Shown here piece by piece: positions 1 through 8,554 of a stretch of DNA of 64,000 nt (position 1 is its first letter; each line of letters opens with the position of its first letter). The notes beneath the pieces are model-generated. The model had not been told where the DNA came from. It was given only the letters and a program-made list of their open reading frames with translations, and did no database searches. The position numbers and the translations under genes are program-made. The stretch comes from Vibrio cyclitrophicus (GTDB taxonomy: Bacteria > Pseudomonadota > Gammaproteobacteria > Enterobacterales > Vibrionaceae), in NCBI RefSeq assembly GCF_024347435.1, contig NZ_AP025480.1:1116001-1180000 (forward strand), written 5' to 3'.

Positions 1-724
1 CGAAACCGTACTTCTCAGCCATTTGCTTGATTTGACCTAGAGCACGATGTTGCTCAGAGATCTCTTCACGCAATTGCATTGTTGCAGTAAGATCTTCGCC
101 GTTCTCGAAACGCTCTTGTAGAGAAGCGAATTGAGCAGCTTTGTCTTTCATTAGGAAATCAATACCGTAAAGTGCAACACGACGGTAGTCACCAATGATA
201 CGACCACGGCCGTAAGCATCAGGAAGACCAGTCAGAACACCAGACTTACGACATTTTAGGATATCAGGAGTGTAGATATCGAAAACGCCAGCATTGTGTG
301 TTTTGCGGTATTCTGAGTAGATTTTTGAAACCATTGGGTCAAGAGTTTCACCGTATGCTTTACAAGAACCTTCAACCATACGTACACCACCGTTAGGGAT
401 GATTGCACGTTTTAGTGGCTTCTCAGTTTGTAGACCAACGATAGTCTCAAGATCTTTCTCAATGTAACCTGCATCGTGAGCAGTAATGGTAGAGATAACA
501 GAAGTATCGAAATCTACAGGTGCTTTAGTTGCGTTTTCCTGTTTGATACCTTCCATTACCGAAGACCAAAGCTTGTTAGTCGCTTCAGTACCCTCAGAAA
601 CTAGGAAAGACTCGTCGCCTTCATACGGCGTGTAGTTCTTTTGAATGAAATCACGAACGTTTACTTCGCTTTGCCACTCACCTGCAGCAAAATCTTCCCA
701 AGCTTTAGCAAATTGCTCTGCCAT
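1..724 (-). CDS. pflB: Formate C-acetyltransferase (pyruvate formate-lyase), 5' part
   Basis: Only the first 241 codons lie in the window; the gene continues past the left edge. The translation begins [18 protein letters not shown] and continues [20 protein letters not shown], very close to E. coli PflB. Later stretches such as [20 protein letters not shown] are family hallmarks. PflB is a cytoplasmic glycyl-radical enzyme that splits pyruvate with CoA into acetyl-CoA and formate during anaerobic growth. The catalytic cysteines and the C-terminal glycyl-radical site are outside the window. The ATG at 724 is preceded by AGGTAGG. In enterobacteria focA lies upstream; here a DUF3360 gene takes that place and is separated from pflB by a terminator, so pflB probably has its own promoter. 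Confidence 0.97.
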   Translation of the reverse strand, partial: [241 protein letters not shown]

Positions 725-1031
725 GACATACCTACCTTTTTAGTAGAAAAAATACGTACATTAACACTGTTGAGCCAGCGCCCCTCGTAAGGGTAGTACA
801 CTCTTATTAATAACAATATATATGAGCATATAAGCGTCATATGGTTATATATATTGTCACTACCTTTTATATGTTGTCTTTACTCTATGCATTTAAGACT
901 ACGCTAAAAAATTCCTGCAAACCTTAAACTAAATCAATAAATGCCAAAAAAAGTTGAAAAAATTTGAGTGACAAGGGTTGCCACCCAAACTTTTTTTTAA
1001 TCCGAATACTACTTATGTGTAGTAAGGACTA
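725..1031 (-). other. Intergenic leader of pflB
   Basis: AT-rich spacer between the DUF3360 gene and pflB. It holds the terminator described at 957-991 and must contain the pflB promoter. On the minus strand a TTGATTTAGTTTAA stretch (about 923-936) keeps only the left half of an FNR site, so I do not call an FNR box. TATATATATT-rich sequence lies at 819-860. No small ORF with a convincing ribosome-binding site was seen. Confidence 0.5.
957..991 (-). terminator. Rho-independent terminator after the DUF3360 gene
   Basis: Read on the minus strand, a 12-bp stem (978-989 with 963-974, two G-U pairs) with a CCC loop is followed directly by six U (962-957). It ends the DUF3360 transcript before pflB. 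Confidence 0.85.
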
Positions 1032-2573
1032 TTATAGCCAAGCTTTCAGGCCATATTGACTTTCTAGCATACCAACCGCAAGCATTGCTACCAGACAGAT
1101 AACCAAAACGCCGACAGGGATAACAATCTTGTCTACAAATGATAGACGCTTCGCACGTTCTTTATCACCAATTAGACCGTTGTTATCAAGAAGCATCGTT
1201 AATGCCCATGCTAATACTGGGTTAACAACCGCTGAACCGAAGATACAGATACCCGCTGCTTGAGAATCTTTTGAATCCTTGACCATTTGCATACCCGCTT
1301 CAAGTAGAGGTAGTGATACACCTACAAGTAGTGCTACACGCATTACTGGTGGCCATACTGCAACGTCCATTGGGAAACCAAGGATTGCAACAATAATACA
1401 CAGAGAACCAAGCAAGATAGCGCCGCCAGGGATTGGACGTTTCGCGATTGCTGCTGGGATCATGTAAGTACCCCAAGAAGATGTGATGTTACCACCACCT
1501 ACTGCAGTACCGACCATTTGACGAACAGAACACATCGTCATTGTGTCATCTACGTCCATCAGAACTTTTTCAGAACGTTTAGGGTAGTTCAGCTCTTGGA
1601 AGATACGGTGACCTAGGAAGTCTGGTGACCACATTGCTACTGCAAGAATAGCGAATGGTAGCGAAGCGATGAAGTGCTCAACATTTGGCAAGCCAAGCAT
1701 CCAACCTTCAGAAGTCGAACCCCACCAGTAAACTGGGTTTAGGTTTGGAATGCCCATTTCAGTTTCGAACACGATATCGAAACCAGCGCCTAATGCTAAT
1801 GCAATAGCAAGGCCTGTAAACGCACAAACTGGAATAGCTAACCAACGCTTGTTCACTTTTGCTAAGAAAGCGTAGATAGCAATAGTAATAGCAAGAACGA
1901 TAAGACCCACGTAACCCATGCTACCCGCTTCAACAGTAGAAGATTGAAGACCAACCGCCCATGCTTGAATTGAGTTGATTTGGCTCATGGTACCGGTTAA
2001 GCCTAAGAATATGAGCAAGCCACCTGCTGTACCTTCAGAAGTTAGGTTAACAAGTTTAGATCCGCCTTTTAGGAAACTTAGGATGAGACCGAACACACCG
2101 ATCAGGATGGCCAATGCAAGAGGGTGAGCACCAGCGAGAGCGATGGTACCGATAAGAGGGATCATTGGGCCGTGGTTGCCGGCAAGGTTTGCTTTAGGGT
2201 TAAAGAAACCAGAAGCAAGGATACAAAACAGTAGTGCAGGAATAAGCATTTCTACACGAGCGACTTCAATTGCGAAGTCTTTACCTAGGTTTACGTGATC
2301 CCAAGCTTGAGTTAGGCCATCAGCCCACGACATCATTACTGCAGAGTACATCGCAATGATACCAATAGTACCAGCAAGTGCAGGAACAAGATCTTCAAGT
2401 TCAAAGCGGAAGTCACGACCTGGAAGGTTTAAACCGAAGCGGCGAGGCTTCATGATTTGAAGTTCGTGATCTAGATAATCTGAGCGGCTCTCAAATTCAG
2501 AAGCAGGACGGTGTAGCTCTTTATAGCTTTTCTCTTCTACTTCAGAGTTCGCATTATTGACAACGTCTGACAT
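1032..2573 (-). CDS. DUF3360 family multi-pass membrane protein
   Basis: 513 residues. The first ~60 are hydrophilic; the rest is a series of hydrophobic helices (for example LVPALAGTIGIIAMYSAVMM and MIPLIGTIALAGAHPLALAI), so it is an inner-membrane protein. I recognise it as the DUF3360 family common in Vibrio, which resembles NCS2-type (xanthine/uracil) permeases in layout; the substrate is not known to me. The ATG at 2573 has GAGGAA six bases upstream. It precedes pflB on the same strand, where other bacteria have the formate channel focA, and an FNR-like site lies ~200 bp upstream, which suggests anaerobic expression. A role in anion or formate handling is only a guess from position. Confidence 0.8.
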   Translation of the reverse strand: MSDVVNNANSEVEEKSYKELHRPASEFESRSDYLDHELQIMKPRRFGLNLPGRDFRFELEDLVPALAGTIGIIAMYSAVMMSWADGLTQAWDHVNLGKDFAIEVARVEMLIPALLFCILASGFFNPKANLAGNHGPMIPLIGTIALAGAHPLALAILIGVFGLILSFLKGGSKLVNLTSEGTAGGLLIFLGLTGTMSQINSIQAWAVGLQSSTVEAGSMGYVGLIVLAITIAIYAFLAKVNKRWLAIPVCAFTGLAIALALGAGFDIVFETEMGIPNLNPVYWWGSTSEGWMLGLPNVEHFIASLPFAILAVAMWSPDFLGHRIFQELNYPKRSEKVLMDVDDTMTMCSVRQMVGTAVGGGNITSSWGTYMIPAAIAKRPIPGGAILLGSLCIIVAILGFPMDVAVWPPVMRVALLVGVSLPLLEAGMQMVKDSKDSQAAGICIFGSAVVNPVLAWALTMLLDNNGLIGDKERAKRLSFVDKIVIPVGVLVICLVAMLAVGMLESQYGLKAWL

Positions 2574-3007
2574 AGATTCCTCATATTTTTATGTTAGTAA
2601 TTCTAAAATTGAATTCTATAAGTTCGCGTAATTGCGTTATTTCTTAGTTATAACTCATTAACATTATGTTGCACGGTTTTGCTGTGCTTTATGCAGTTAA
2701 GTTAAAAGAAATGTTTGGCATTTTTAATGCCTTATTTTGTGTTGAGGAGTCTAACAAGCTTACCCTTTAGGGTGATTGATCTTGATCACTTTATGAGTGT
2801 ATGTGAAAGAAAGCTACAAAACGCAGCGATTCATTAACGTACCGTTGATAAAAAGTGTAATTTGTTTTCACAAACTGATGTTTTCATCGTCCTGTCACAG
2901 TTCTTATCCTTTGTGCATTCCATTTTTAATGATTGGCTTACTTTTTGCTTAATCATTGATAGATATTTAATTTTGGCGAGCTGTTGCCACAAACAGGACG
3001 AAAATAG
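2574..3007. promoter_or_regulatory. Divergent intergenic region with an FNR-like site
   Basis: This 434-bp spacer separates the minus-strand DUF3360 gene from the plus-strand lipoprotein gene. At 2776-2789 it contains TTGATCTTGATCAC, one mismatch from the FNR consensus TTGAT-N4-ATCAA. The site is ~200 bp upstream of the DUF3360 start, leaving room for a long leader, and ~220 bp upstream of the lipoprotein gene. AACAGGACG (2992-3000) is the likely ribosome-binding site for the lipoprotein start at 3008. Which gene the FNR-like site serves is not settled. Confidence 0.5.
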
Positions 3008-4366
3008 ATGAAAAAGACATTAATGTTGCCACTAGCGGCAATGGTTTCAGGGTTACTTGTTGGTTGTGGCGGTGGAAGCAGCGGCGGTGACGGTGGAGGT
3101 GGCGGAGGAACTCCCGCAGACAATGTAACGCTAGAGTTCATACAGATGTACACATCTCCGTCAGTACAAAGTAGTTGTACTTTATTCAAAGTTGATGACA
3201 TTAGTAGCCCTACACAGTACACGTATGCCAAAGTTGCTCAAGACTTAGTGGTATATATCCATGACGCTGAAGGAAGTGTAACAGATACTTTGAGTCCTAA
3301 TTCATCGGGCAAACTCACCATCAACAAAAACACGATGGATGACGAAGGTTTTATTACAGTTTTAGATTCACCTGGAGAAACTGATTACTTTTACAAGGCA
3401 CTATCCATTCAAAAAGAAGCTTTGGAAAGTCAGCTGATTAAAGTGGGAAGAAACCAAGGTAACGTACGTTGTTATAAGGATAATCAAGCCAGAAATACGG
3501 TTAACGGCGATGTAATCGTGTCTACCATAAATGCGCAGGCAGATAGTTACCAATATCTCTCAACTTTTGGAGATGACTCAATCACTCCGTCAAATTCGGT
3601 AACCGTCACGGCTTATGATAATGAGCCAGTTTTAGTTAAAGGTTACTTCTCGGGTGGCTTAAATGGGTACAGTTTTGTCGATTCGATAGGCGCTTCATCA
3701 TCTATTGCTGAGTTAGAAGGCTTAGATACATCATTTAATTGGTCAAATCAGTTATCGACTCAGTTATCTTCATTAACCATCAACGTAGATCAAGATGGTT
3801 ATAACTATGAGTGGTTTAAGCCAGACACAGCATCTGTCGAAGCATTCGAAATATCATCTCTTATTTCGCAACGTTCATTCATTGCAACGGGCACGTTGTC
3901 TTTGAATTGGGACTTCCACATTTCAGGAAGTTTTTCGGATACTTTGGATGTAAATACATCAGATAGTTTGACTATCTTAAATGTATCGCCAAATGTGTCT
4001 CAATCAGGAACAACAGATATCATTGAAATTACAGGTGTGAGCTCAGCAGAGAGACTAGTTGCCAGAGGGAAATATACGCTAAGTTCAACAAGTCCAATAA
4101 AGACACTAGAACACATTGTAGTTTCTGAGTTGAACAATGGGCGAATTATAATCCCTGATCTTGGCTTAGCTGATTTAGATCCTCAGTCTCCGGGTTCATT
4201 ATCAGTAACCGTATTTGAGACAGGGACCCTTGAGGATTCGGTAGTTCAAAGTTTGGTTAGTCAATATGAAGATGTTGATACTGTAGCTTCGGTAATAGCA
4301 CCAGCAGATAGAACGGAGCATACTTATAATGTAGAAGTTTCGGAGTATATGTCTGTGACAAGGTAA
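3008..4366 (+). CDS. Hypothetical lipoprotein with glycine-rich linker
   Basis: 452 residues, function not recognised. The start MKKTLMLPLAAMVSGLLVGC is a lipoprotein signal peptide with lipobox LVGC, so Cys20 should be lipidated. It is followed by a Gly/Ser-rich tether (GGGSSGGDGGGGGG) and a Ser/Thr/Asp-rich, probably all-beta domain, which suggests a surface-facing or periplasmic protein on a flexible linker. Two cysteines (SSCTLF and VRCYKD) in the N-terminal half could form a disulfide. No enzymatic motif was seen. The gene stands alone: a divergent gene is upstream and an IS4-family element begins 38 bp after its stop. The C-terminus does not look interrupted, but the nearby IS may have removed a downstream gene. 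Confidence 0.75.
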   Translation: MKKTLMLPLAAMVSGLLVGCGGGSSGGDGGGGGGTPADNVTLEFIQMYTSPSVQSSCTLFKVDDISSPTQYTYAKVAQDLVVYIHDAEGSVTDTLSPNSSGKLTINKNTMDDEGFITVLDSPGETDYFYKALSIQKEALESQLIKVGRNQGNVRCYKDNQARNTVNGDVIVSTINAQADSYQYLSTFGDDSITPSNSVTVTAYDNEPVLVKGYFSGGLNGYSFVDSIGASSSIAELEGLDTSFNWSNQLSTQLSSLTINVDQDGYNYEWFKPDTASVEAFEISSLISQRSFIATGTLSLNWDFHISGSFSDTLDVNTSDSLTILNVSPNVSQSGTTDIIEITGVSSAERLVARGKYTLSSTSPIKTLEHIVVSELNNGRIIIPDLGLADLDPQSPGSLSVTVFETGTLEDSVVQSLVSQYEDVDTVASVIAPADRTEHTYNVEVSEYMSVTR

Positions 4367-4403
4367 TTGACGTCACGCTGTTCACAAAAATAAAACATAA
4401 AAT

Positions 4404-4434
4404 GCCCCTTAATTGGCAACACCTATCATTTAAG
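4404..4434 (+). repeat. IS4-family left inverted repeat
   Basis: GCCCC, then AACAC and ATCATTTAAG at matching offsets, are shared with the reverse complement of 5841-5871. The transposase stop codon (4426-4428) lies inside this repeat. Confidence 0.85.
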
Positions 4435-5763
4435 GTGTTTAGATCGCACAGTGTAGCGAGTCTTACTAAAACGAACGGTCCTACCTTTGGGCCGTTTTTG
4501 TTTTTCGGGCAAAATATAACGTTTCACTCGCTCTCTCATAGCTCGCAGCTTTTTGGGAATAGAACCTGGAGAAGCGATAGCACACCACATTAGCTCATCT
4601 TGAATATCTCGAAGTGCCATCGTAAAGCTTATCCTAAGTGGTGAGACTTCTGCCTCTTTTGCTATTCGGCTAATCTCCAGACGGATTAAGTTATACGCGA
4701 TAAGGATACCCCATACCTCTTGCTTTACACCCTCTACAGATTGACTGCGGAGCAGAATTTCATCTTCAAGCATGTCATGCTTAATCTCGCCATAACTCTT
4801 CTCGATTTCCCACCTTTCGAAGTACACGTCTAATAATGATTTTAAACTGTATTTTCTATCTGTTAGAGAAGTCAGCAGCCCTTGTATATGATTGGGTTGT
4901 TGTTCACCATCATCGGGGTATAGAGCCAGCCTCGCTTTCCACGTTTCCGGGAGGCTCGGGTCTTGCTTTCTAGCTTGTGGAGAGACTTTCATCTCTACAA
5001 TCAGATCTCGCCCATCATCATCGAGTTGCTCGATGGTTTCATACTTCACATTCGACTTTATGGGCGTCATCCAGTGACTTGTCCCATGCTCTCGTTGCCA
5101 GTTAAGCATAAGCTCTGCGCTCAGGTAGCAACGGTCAAAAATGGTCAATGAATTCGGGACAGCTGATGAAATTAAATCTTTTGCATAGCTAATTTCACCT
5201 TTAGAACTTTCCCCAAAAGCCACATCATGAATAAGTCGACTCCGTAGGGATGTGAGTGCGCACATTCGAACGATTGGATATTCAGTGTGCCTGTCTTTTC
5301 GGTAGTAAACATATTGATAATGCTCAGCTAAGCTTGGGTTATCGTGCGTTCTAAACTGTGTGCCATCAATTGAAAATAGGCTCAAACCATTCCATTTATC
5401 ACCCGCATCTTCCGACTGTGTCCAGTGCTTTGCTGTGATTGAGAATAATGACTCTAAAGGTTTAGCGGTGAGGCGCTTTCTCGCCTGGGGAATCGCACTA
5501 GGTGCAATAGACTCACCCAATGAGTTAGACAATTTGAGGTCGAGTTTATCGAGTACATCGGTAATCGGTCTATCTCGATAGAGACCAATACCAACGACTA
5601 ACCATACAACAAGTTCGGCAGGTAACTTTCTACGACGCATACTCGCTTTGTTCGTTTCAGATAAAGCTTGGTTTATCCAATCTAGCGGAAGGTCTTTTTG
5701 GAACAAAGAAAGAGATTCTGGATTAGCAAAATCGTCAACATCGATTAACCAGTGTGACAGCAT
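4426..5763 (-). CDS. IS4-family transposase
   Basis: 445 residues from the preferred start MLSHWLIDVDDF (ATG at 5763, AAGG eight bases upstream); the frame stays open to 5808, inside the terminal region. The N-terminal ~120 residues match the IS4 N-terminal domain. The DDE domain follows, with the first Asp in FSIDGTQFR, the second in TIFDRCYL and a perfect YREK signature Y-x2-R-x3-E-x6-K in YFERWEIEKSYGEIKHDM, which supplies the catalytic Glu. It catalyses cut-and-paste transposition of its own element. The frame is intact and the key residues are present, so it may be active. Confidence 0.93.
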   Translation of the reverse strand: MLSHWLIDVDDFANPESLSLFQKDLPLDWINQALSETNKASMRRRKLPAELVVWLVVGIGLYRDRPITDVLDKLDLKLSNSLGESIAPSAIPQARKRLTAKPLESLFSITAKHWTQSEDAGDKWNGLSLFSIDGTQFRTHDNPSLAEHYQYVYYRKDRHTEYPIVRMCALTSLRSRLIHDVAFGESSKGEISYAKDLISSAVPNSLTIFDRCYLSAELMLNWQREHGTSHWMTPIKSNVKYETIEQLDDDGRDLIVEMKVSPQARKQDPSLPETWKARLALYPDDGEQQPNHIQGLLTSLTDRKYSLKSLLDVYFERWEIEKSYGEIKHDMLEDEILLRSQSVEGVKQEVWGILIAYNLIRLEISRIAKEAEVSPLRISFTMALRDIQDELMWCAIASPGSIPKKLRAMRERVKRYILPEKQKRPKGRTVRFSKTRYTVRSKHLK

Positions 5764-5840
5764 AAAAAATACCCTTAAACAGAAGTGCTTAAGGGTATTG
5801 TCAACCATCTGCAGGATCGTTCAACTGATCAGGAAAATGC

Positions 5841-5871
5841 TTAAATGATCAGTGTTACCTTAATTGGGGCT
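5841..5871 (-). repeat. IS4-family right inverted repeat
   Basis: Begins CTTAAATGAT and ends GGGGC; it is the imperfect inverted partner of 4404-4434. It lies upstream of the transposase start. Confidence 0.85.
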
Positions 5872-6061
5872 TTTTAATAGATCGCATTCATTAAATTGAG
5901 GGGAAAACGCTACCTTTTGCATAATAAGTCAGAGTGAATCGCTATTTATTCCAAATTATTAGGTTAATAATTTGTTGCATGTTAATCCGTGTGGTGCTAG
6001 TTTGTATCGCATGAAAAGGTCGGAGTACCTTGCATTTTCACAAACTTGGGAGAGAAAGCGC

Positions 6062-6832
6062 ATGAAAGATGTATCAGCGCTGGACATAAAGGATTTACAC
6101 AAGACGTTTGGTCAAAATGAAGTTTTAAAGGGAATTTCACTTTCTGCGCATAAAGGCGATGTAGTATCGATTATCGGATCTTCAGGGTCGGGTAAAAGTA
6201 CTTTCCTTAGATGTATCAATCTTTTAGAGACACCTACTGCTGGCGAGATTTGGGTTAACGGCGAATTAATTCAGATGAAAAACAACCGCCAAGGTGTTTC
6301 TGTGCCTGCTAACGAAAAACAAGTACAGCGAATCCGTTCTCGCCTAGCCATGGTTTTTCAGGGTTTTAACCTATGGTCTCACCTGACTGTCCTCGAAAAT
6401 GTTATTGAAGCACCTGTCCATGTCTTAGGTGTACCTAAAGCTCAAGCGATTGAAAATGCAGAGCTACTGCTTAAAAAAGTAGGTTTGTATGAGCGCAAAG
6501 ATTACTACCCAGGCCATTTGTCTGGCGGGCAACAACAACGTGCTGCGATTGCAAGAGCGTTAGCCGTTGATCCTGAAGTGATGTTATTCGATGAGCCAAC
6601 ATCGGCGCTTGACCCAGAGCTAGTAGGTGAAGTTCTTGGCGTAATGCGTGACTTAGCAGAAGAAGGAAGAACCATGCTTGTGGTAACACATGAAATGGCT
6701 TTTGCTCGTGATGTATCAAACCATGTGATGTTTCTCCATCAAGGTTTAGTGGAAGAACAGGGCGATCCAGCTAAACTGTTTACGGAACCTAAATCTGAAC
6801 GATTACAACAATTTATCTCTTCGATTTACTAA
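6062..6832 (+). CDS. Polar amino-acid ABC transporter, ATP-binding protein (HisP/ArtP/AotP type)
   Basis: 256 residues from ATG 6062. The frame is open back to 5972, but the extra 30 residues do not fit the family. Walker A is GSSGSGKST, the signature is LSGGQQQR, and Walker B with the following glutamate is VMLFDEPTS, followed by the switch histidine in VVTHEM. It is the cytoplasmic ATPase of a polar amino-acid importer and probably energises the two permeases encoded at 7812-9232 with the binding protein at 6963. The four genes run in one direction with short spacers and a terminator only after the last, so they are probably one operon. Arginine/ornithine/lysine/histidine-type substrates are likely; the exact one cannot be read from the sequence. 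Confidence 0.93.
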   Translation: MKDVSALDIKDLHKTFGQNEVLKGISLSAHKGDVVSIIGSSGSGKSTFLRCINLLETPTAGEIWVNGELIQMKNNRQGVSVPANEKQVQRIRSRLAMVFQGFNLWSHLTVLENVIEAPVHVLGVPKAQAIENAELLLKKVGLYERKDYYPGHLSGGQQQRAAIARALAVDPEVMLFDEPTSALDPELVGEVLGVMRDLAEEGRTMLVVTHEMAFARDVSNHVMFLHQGLVEEQGDPAKLFTEPKSERLQQFISSIY

Positions 6833-6845
6833 TCAGAATTGAAAT

Positions 6846-6872
6846 GCCGTCGCCAAGGTAAACAGCGGCGGT
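6846..6872 (+). other. Intercistronic hairpin before the binding-protein gene
   Basis: GCCGTCGC (6846-6853) pairs with GCGGCGGT (6865-6872), 8 bp with two G-U pairs and no U-run, so it is not a classical terminator. With the hairpin at 7753 it brackets the binding-protein message and may help its stability. Confidence 0.5.
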
Positions 6873-6962
6873 GTGAACAATGAAACACAACAAGTACAGT
6901 AATAACAAACACAATATTAAAAACTAGCAAAACATAAAAACCTAAATCACAGGAGTAGGGAT

Positions 6963-7733
6963 ATGAAAAAGTGGTTATTAGTCGCGGCACTTGCTGCAAC
7001 TGCTGCAACGGGCGTAGCTCAAGCAAAAGAATGGAAAACAGTACGCTTCGGTATTGAAGGTGCTTATCCTCCATTTAGCTGGACAGAAGCTGATGGTTCA
7101 CTGAAAGGCTTCGATGTTGATATGGCTAACGCGCTTTGTACTGAAATGCAGGTGCAGTGTAAGATCGTTGCACAAGATTGGGATGGTATTATTCCTTCTT
7201 TACTTGCTCGTAAATATGATGCGATCATCGCGGCAATGTCTATCACGGAAGAGCGTAAGAAAAAAATCGATTTCACTGGTAAATACGCACTTATCCCAAA
7301 TAAGTTCATCGCTAAGAAAGGCGCAGGCCTTAACTTTGACGATCTAAGTGGTCAAAAAATTGCGGTTCAACGTGCAACAACCCACGATAAATACCTGACA
7401 GATAACTACGGTGACACAGTAGAAATCGTTCGTTACGGTTCATTCGATGAAGCTTACCTTGATCTAGCAAACGGCCGTGTTGCTGCTGTACTAGGTGATG
7501 CATCTGCTCTAGAAGAAGGTGTCCTAAACAAAGCTGGTGGTGAAGACTACGAGTTTGTAGGCCCATCACTAACGGATCCTAAGTGGTTCGGTGAAGGTTT
7601 TGGTATTGCTCTACGTAAGCAAGACAAAGATCTGACTAAGCAATTAGATGCGGCAATCCTTTCACTTCGTGAAAAAGGCATCTACCAAGATATCGCTGCT
7701 AAATACTTCAACTACGACGTATACGGTCAGTAA
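6963..7733 (+). CDS. Polar amino-acid ABC transporter, periplasmic binding protein
   Basis: 256 residues. MKKWLLVAALAATAATGVAQA is a Sec signal peptide cut after AQA. The mature protein begins KEWKTVRFGIEGAYPPFSW, the ligand-site opening of the lysine/arginine/ornithine-histidine family, followed by GFDVDMANALC and later DGIIPSLLARKYDAIIAAMS, all typical of SBP family 3. It captures the amino acid in the periplasm and delivers it to the permease pair downstream. A strong CAGGAG ribosome-binding site lies upstream. Hairpins on both sides of the gene suggest it is expressed more highly than the rest of the operon, as binding proteins usually are. Basic amino acids are the best substrate guess. 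Confidence 0.93.
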   Translation: MKKWLLVAALAATAATGVAQAKEWKTVRFGIEGAYPPFSWTEADGSLKGFDVDMANALCTEMQVQCKIVAQDWDGIIPSLLARKYDAIIAAMSITEERKKKIDFTGKYALIPNKFIAKKGAGLNFDDLSGQKIAVQRATTHDKYLTDNYGDTVEIVRYGSFDEAYLDLANGRVAAVLGDASALEEGVLNKAGGEDYEFVGPSLTDPKWFGEGFGIALRKQDKDLTKQLDAAILSLREKGIYQDIAAKYFNYDVYGQ

Positions 7734-7752
7734 TCTCTAGCGCCAATTCTTA

Positions 7753-7774
7753 AGGGAGAGGCTCTCCTCTCCCT
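7753..7774 (+). other. Intercistronic hairpin after the binding-protein gene
   Basis: AGGGAGAG (7753-7760) pairs perfectly with CTCTCCCT (7767-7774). No U-run follows. It is placed where a 3' stabilising or partially terminating hairpin would lower permease expression relative to the binding protein. Confidence 0.6.
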
Positions 7775-7811
7775 GTCTTACCAACTTTTCGCAGTTCTGT
7801 TGGAATTCATT

Positions 7812-8552
7812 ATGTTTGATTTACAAGGATATGAAGCTTCGATCCTGAAAGGGGCGGTGCTTACAATCGAAGTTGCCTTGCTGTCGCTAATTTTAGCTAT
7901 GGTTCTTGGTATGCTAGGTGCCTTAGCAAAACTCGCGCCTTATCGTTGGGCTCGCGCTATCGCAACCCTCTATACAACCGTCATTCGAGGCATTCCTGAT
8001 CTAGTCTTGATGATGCTGATTTTCTTTGGTGGACAAATCCTTCTAAACAACAGTTTGTATTCCATCAATGAATGGCTCAATGAGTGGTTCACATCAAGTG
8101 ATCCTAACCACGAATGGACCGCTTACTTACCTGATTATATCGATGTCAGCCCATTCATTGCTGGTGTCTTAACCATTGGCTTTATCTTTGGCGCTTACAT
8201 GGCTGAAACTTTCCGTGGAGCAATCATGGCGGTTGATAGCGGTGAAATGGAAGCAGCAAAAGCTTATGGCATGGGCCCTGTCTTAGCATTCCGCCGTATC
8301 CTATTACCGCAAATGATTCGTCACGCATTGCCAGGTTTCGGTAACAACTGGTTGGTTCTACTCAAGACTACCGCGTTGGTTTCCATTATCGGTTTAGAAG
8401 ATATGGTGCGTGTTAGCGCATTGGCGGCGGGTTCAACCAAAATGCCATTTACCTTCTATATGACAGTGGCACTTATCTTCCTATTCTTCACCAGTGTTTC
8501 GACGGGCTTACTTAAGTTGGTTGAACGTAAATTCAGCATCCACGCGAGGTAG
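7812..8552 (+). CDS. Polar amino-acid ABC transporter, permease (HisQ/ArtQ type)
   Basis: 246 residues from ATG 7812 (MFDLQGYEASILKGAVLTIE); an in-frame TTG at 7800 is possible but less likely. Several membrane helices and the cytoplasmic EAA loop (GEMEAAKAYGMGPVLAFRRILLPQ) that docks onto the ATPase mark it as an inner-membrane permease of the His/Glu/Gln/Arg family. It forms a heterodimer with the permease that starts two bases after its stop. An insert of ~35 hydrophilic residues (NEWFTSSDPNHEWTAYLPDY) lies between early helices. Confidence 0.93.
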   Translation: MFDLQGYEASILKGAVLTIEVALLSLILAMVLGMLGALAKLAPYRWARAIATLYTTVIRGIPDLVLMMLIFFGGQILLNNSLYSINEWLNEWFTSSDPNHEWTAYLPDYIDVSPFIAGVLTIGFIFGAYMAETFRGAIMAVDSGEMEAAKAYGMGPVLAFRRILLPQMIRHALPGFGNNWLVLLKTTALVSIIGLEDMVRVSALAAGSTKMPFTFYMTVALIFLFFTSVSTGLLKLVERKFSIHAR

Positions 8553-8554
8553 TT

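Larger units (their letters stand above)
4404..5871 (-). mobile_element. Complete IS4-family insertion sequence
   Basis: A ~1.47-kb element bounded by imperfect 31-bp inverted repeats and carrying one transposase gene that fills nearly all of it. The transposase has the IS4-family DDE and YREK signatures. I looked for the 9-13-bp target duplication typical of the family and found none: the left flank is AAAACATAAAAT and the right flank TTTTTAATAGAT. The exact tips may extend a base or two beyond the bounds given. The named IS type cannot be assigned without a database. Confidence 0.85.

Noticed and set aside
923..936. Possible FNR site before pflB (TTGATTTAGTTTAA on the minus strand)
   Set aside because: Only the left half fits the consensus; the right half has three mismatches.
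2953..3231. Proline-rich minus-strand frame
   Set aside because: It is the antisense of the Gly-rich linker of the lipoprotein gene (GGT/GGC codons read backward give Pro).
5972..6061. 30-codon N-terminal extension of the ABC ATPase
   Set aside because: Not typical of the family, and an ATG with normal spacing to a purine-rich stretch lies at 6062.
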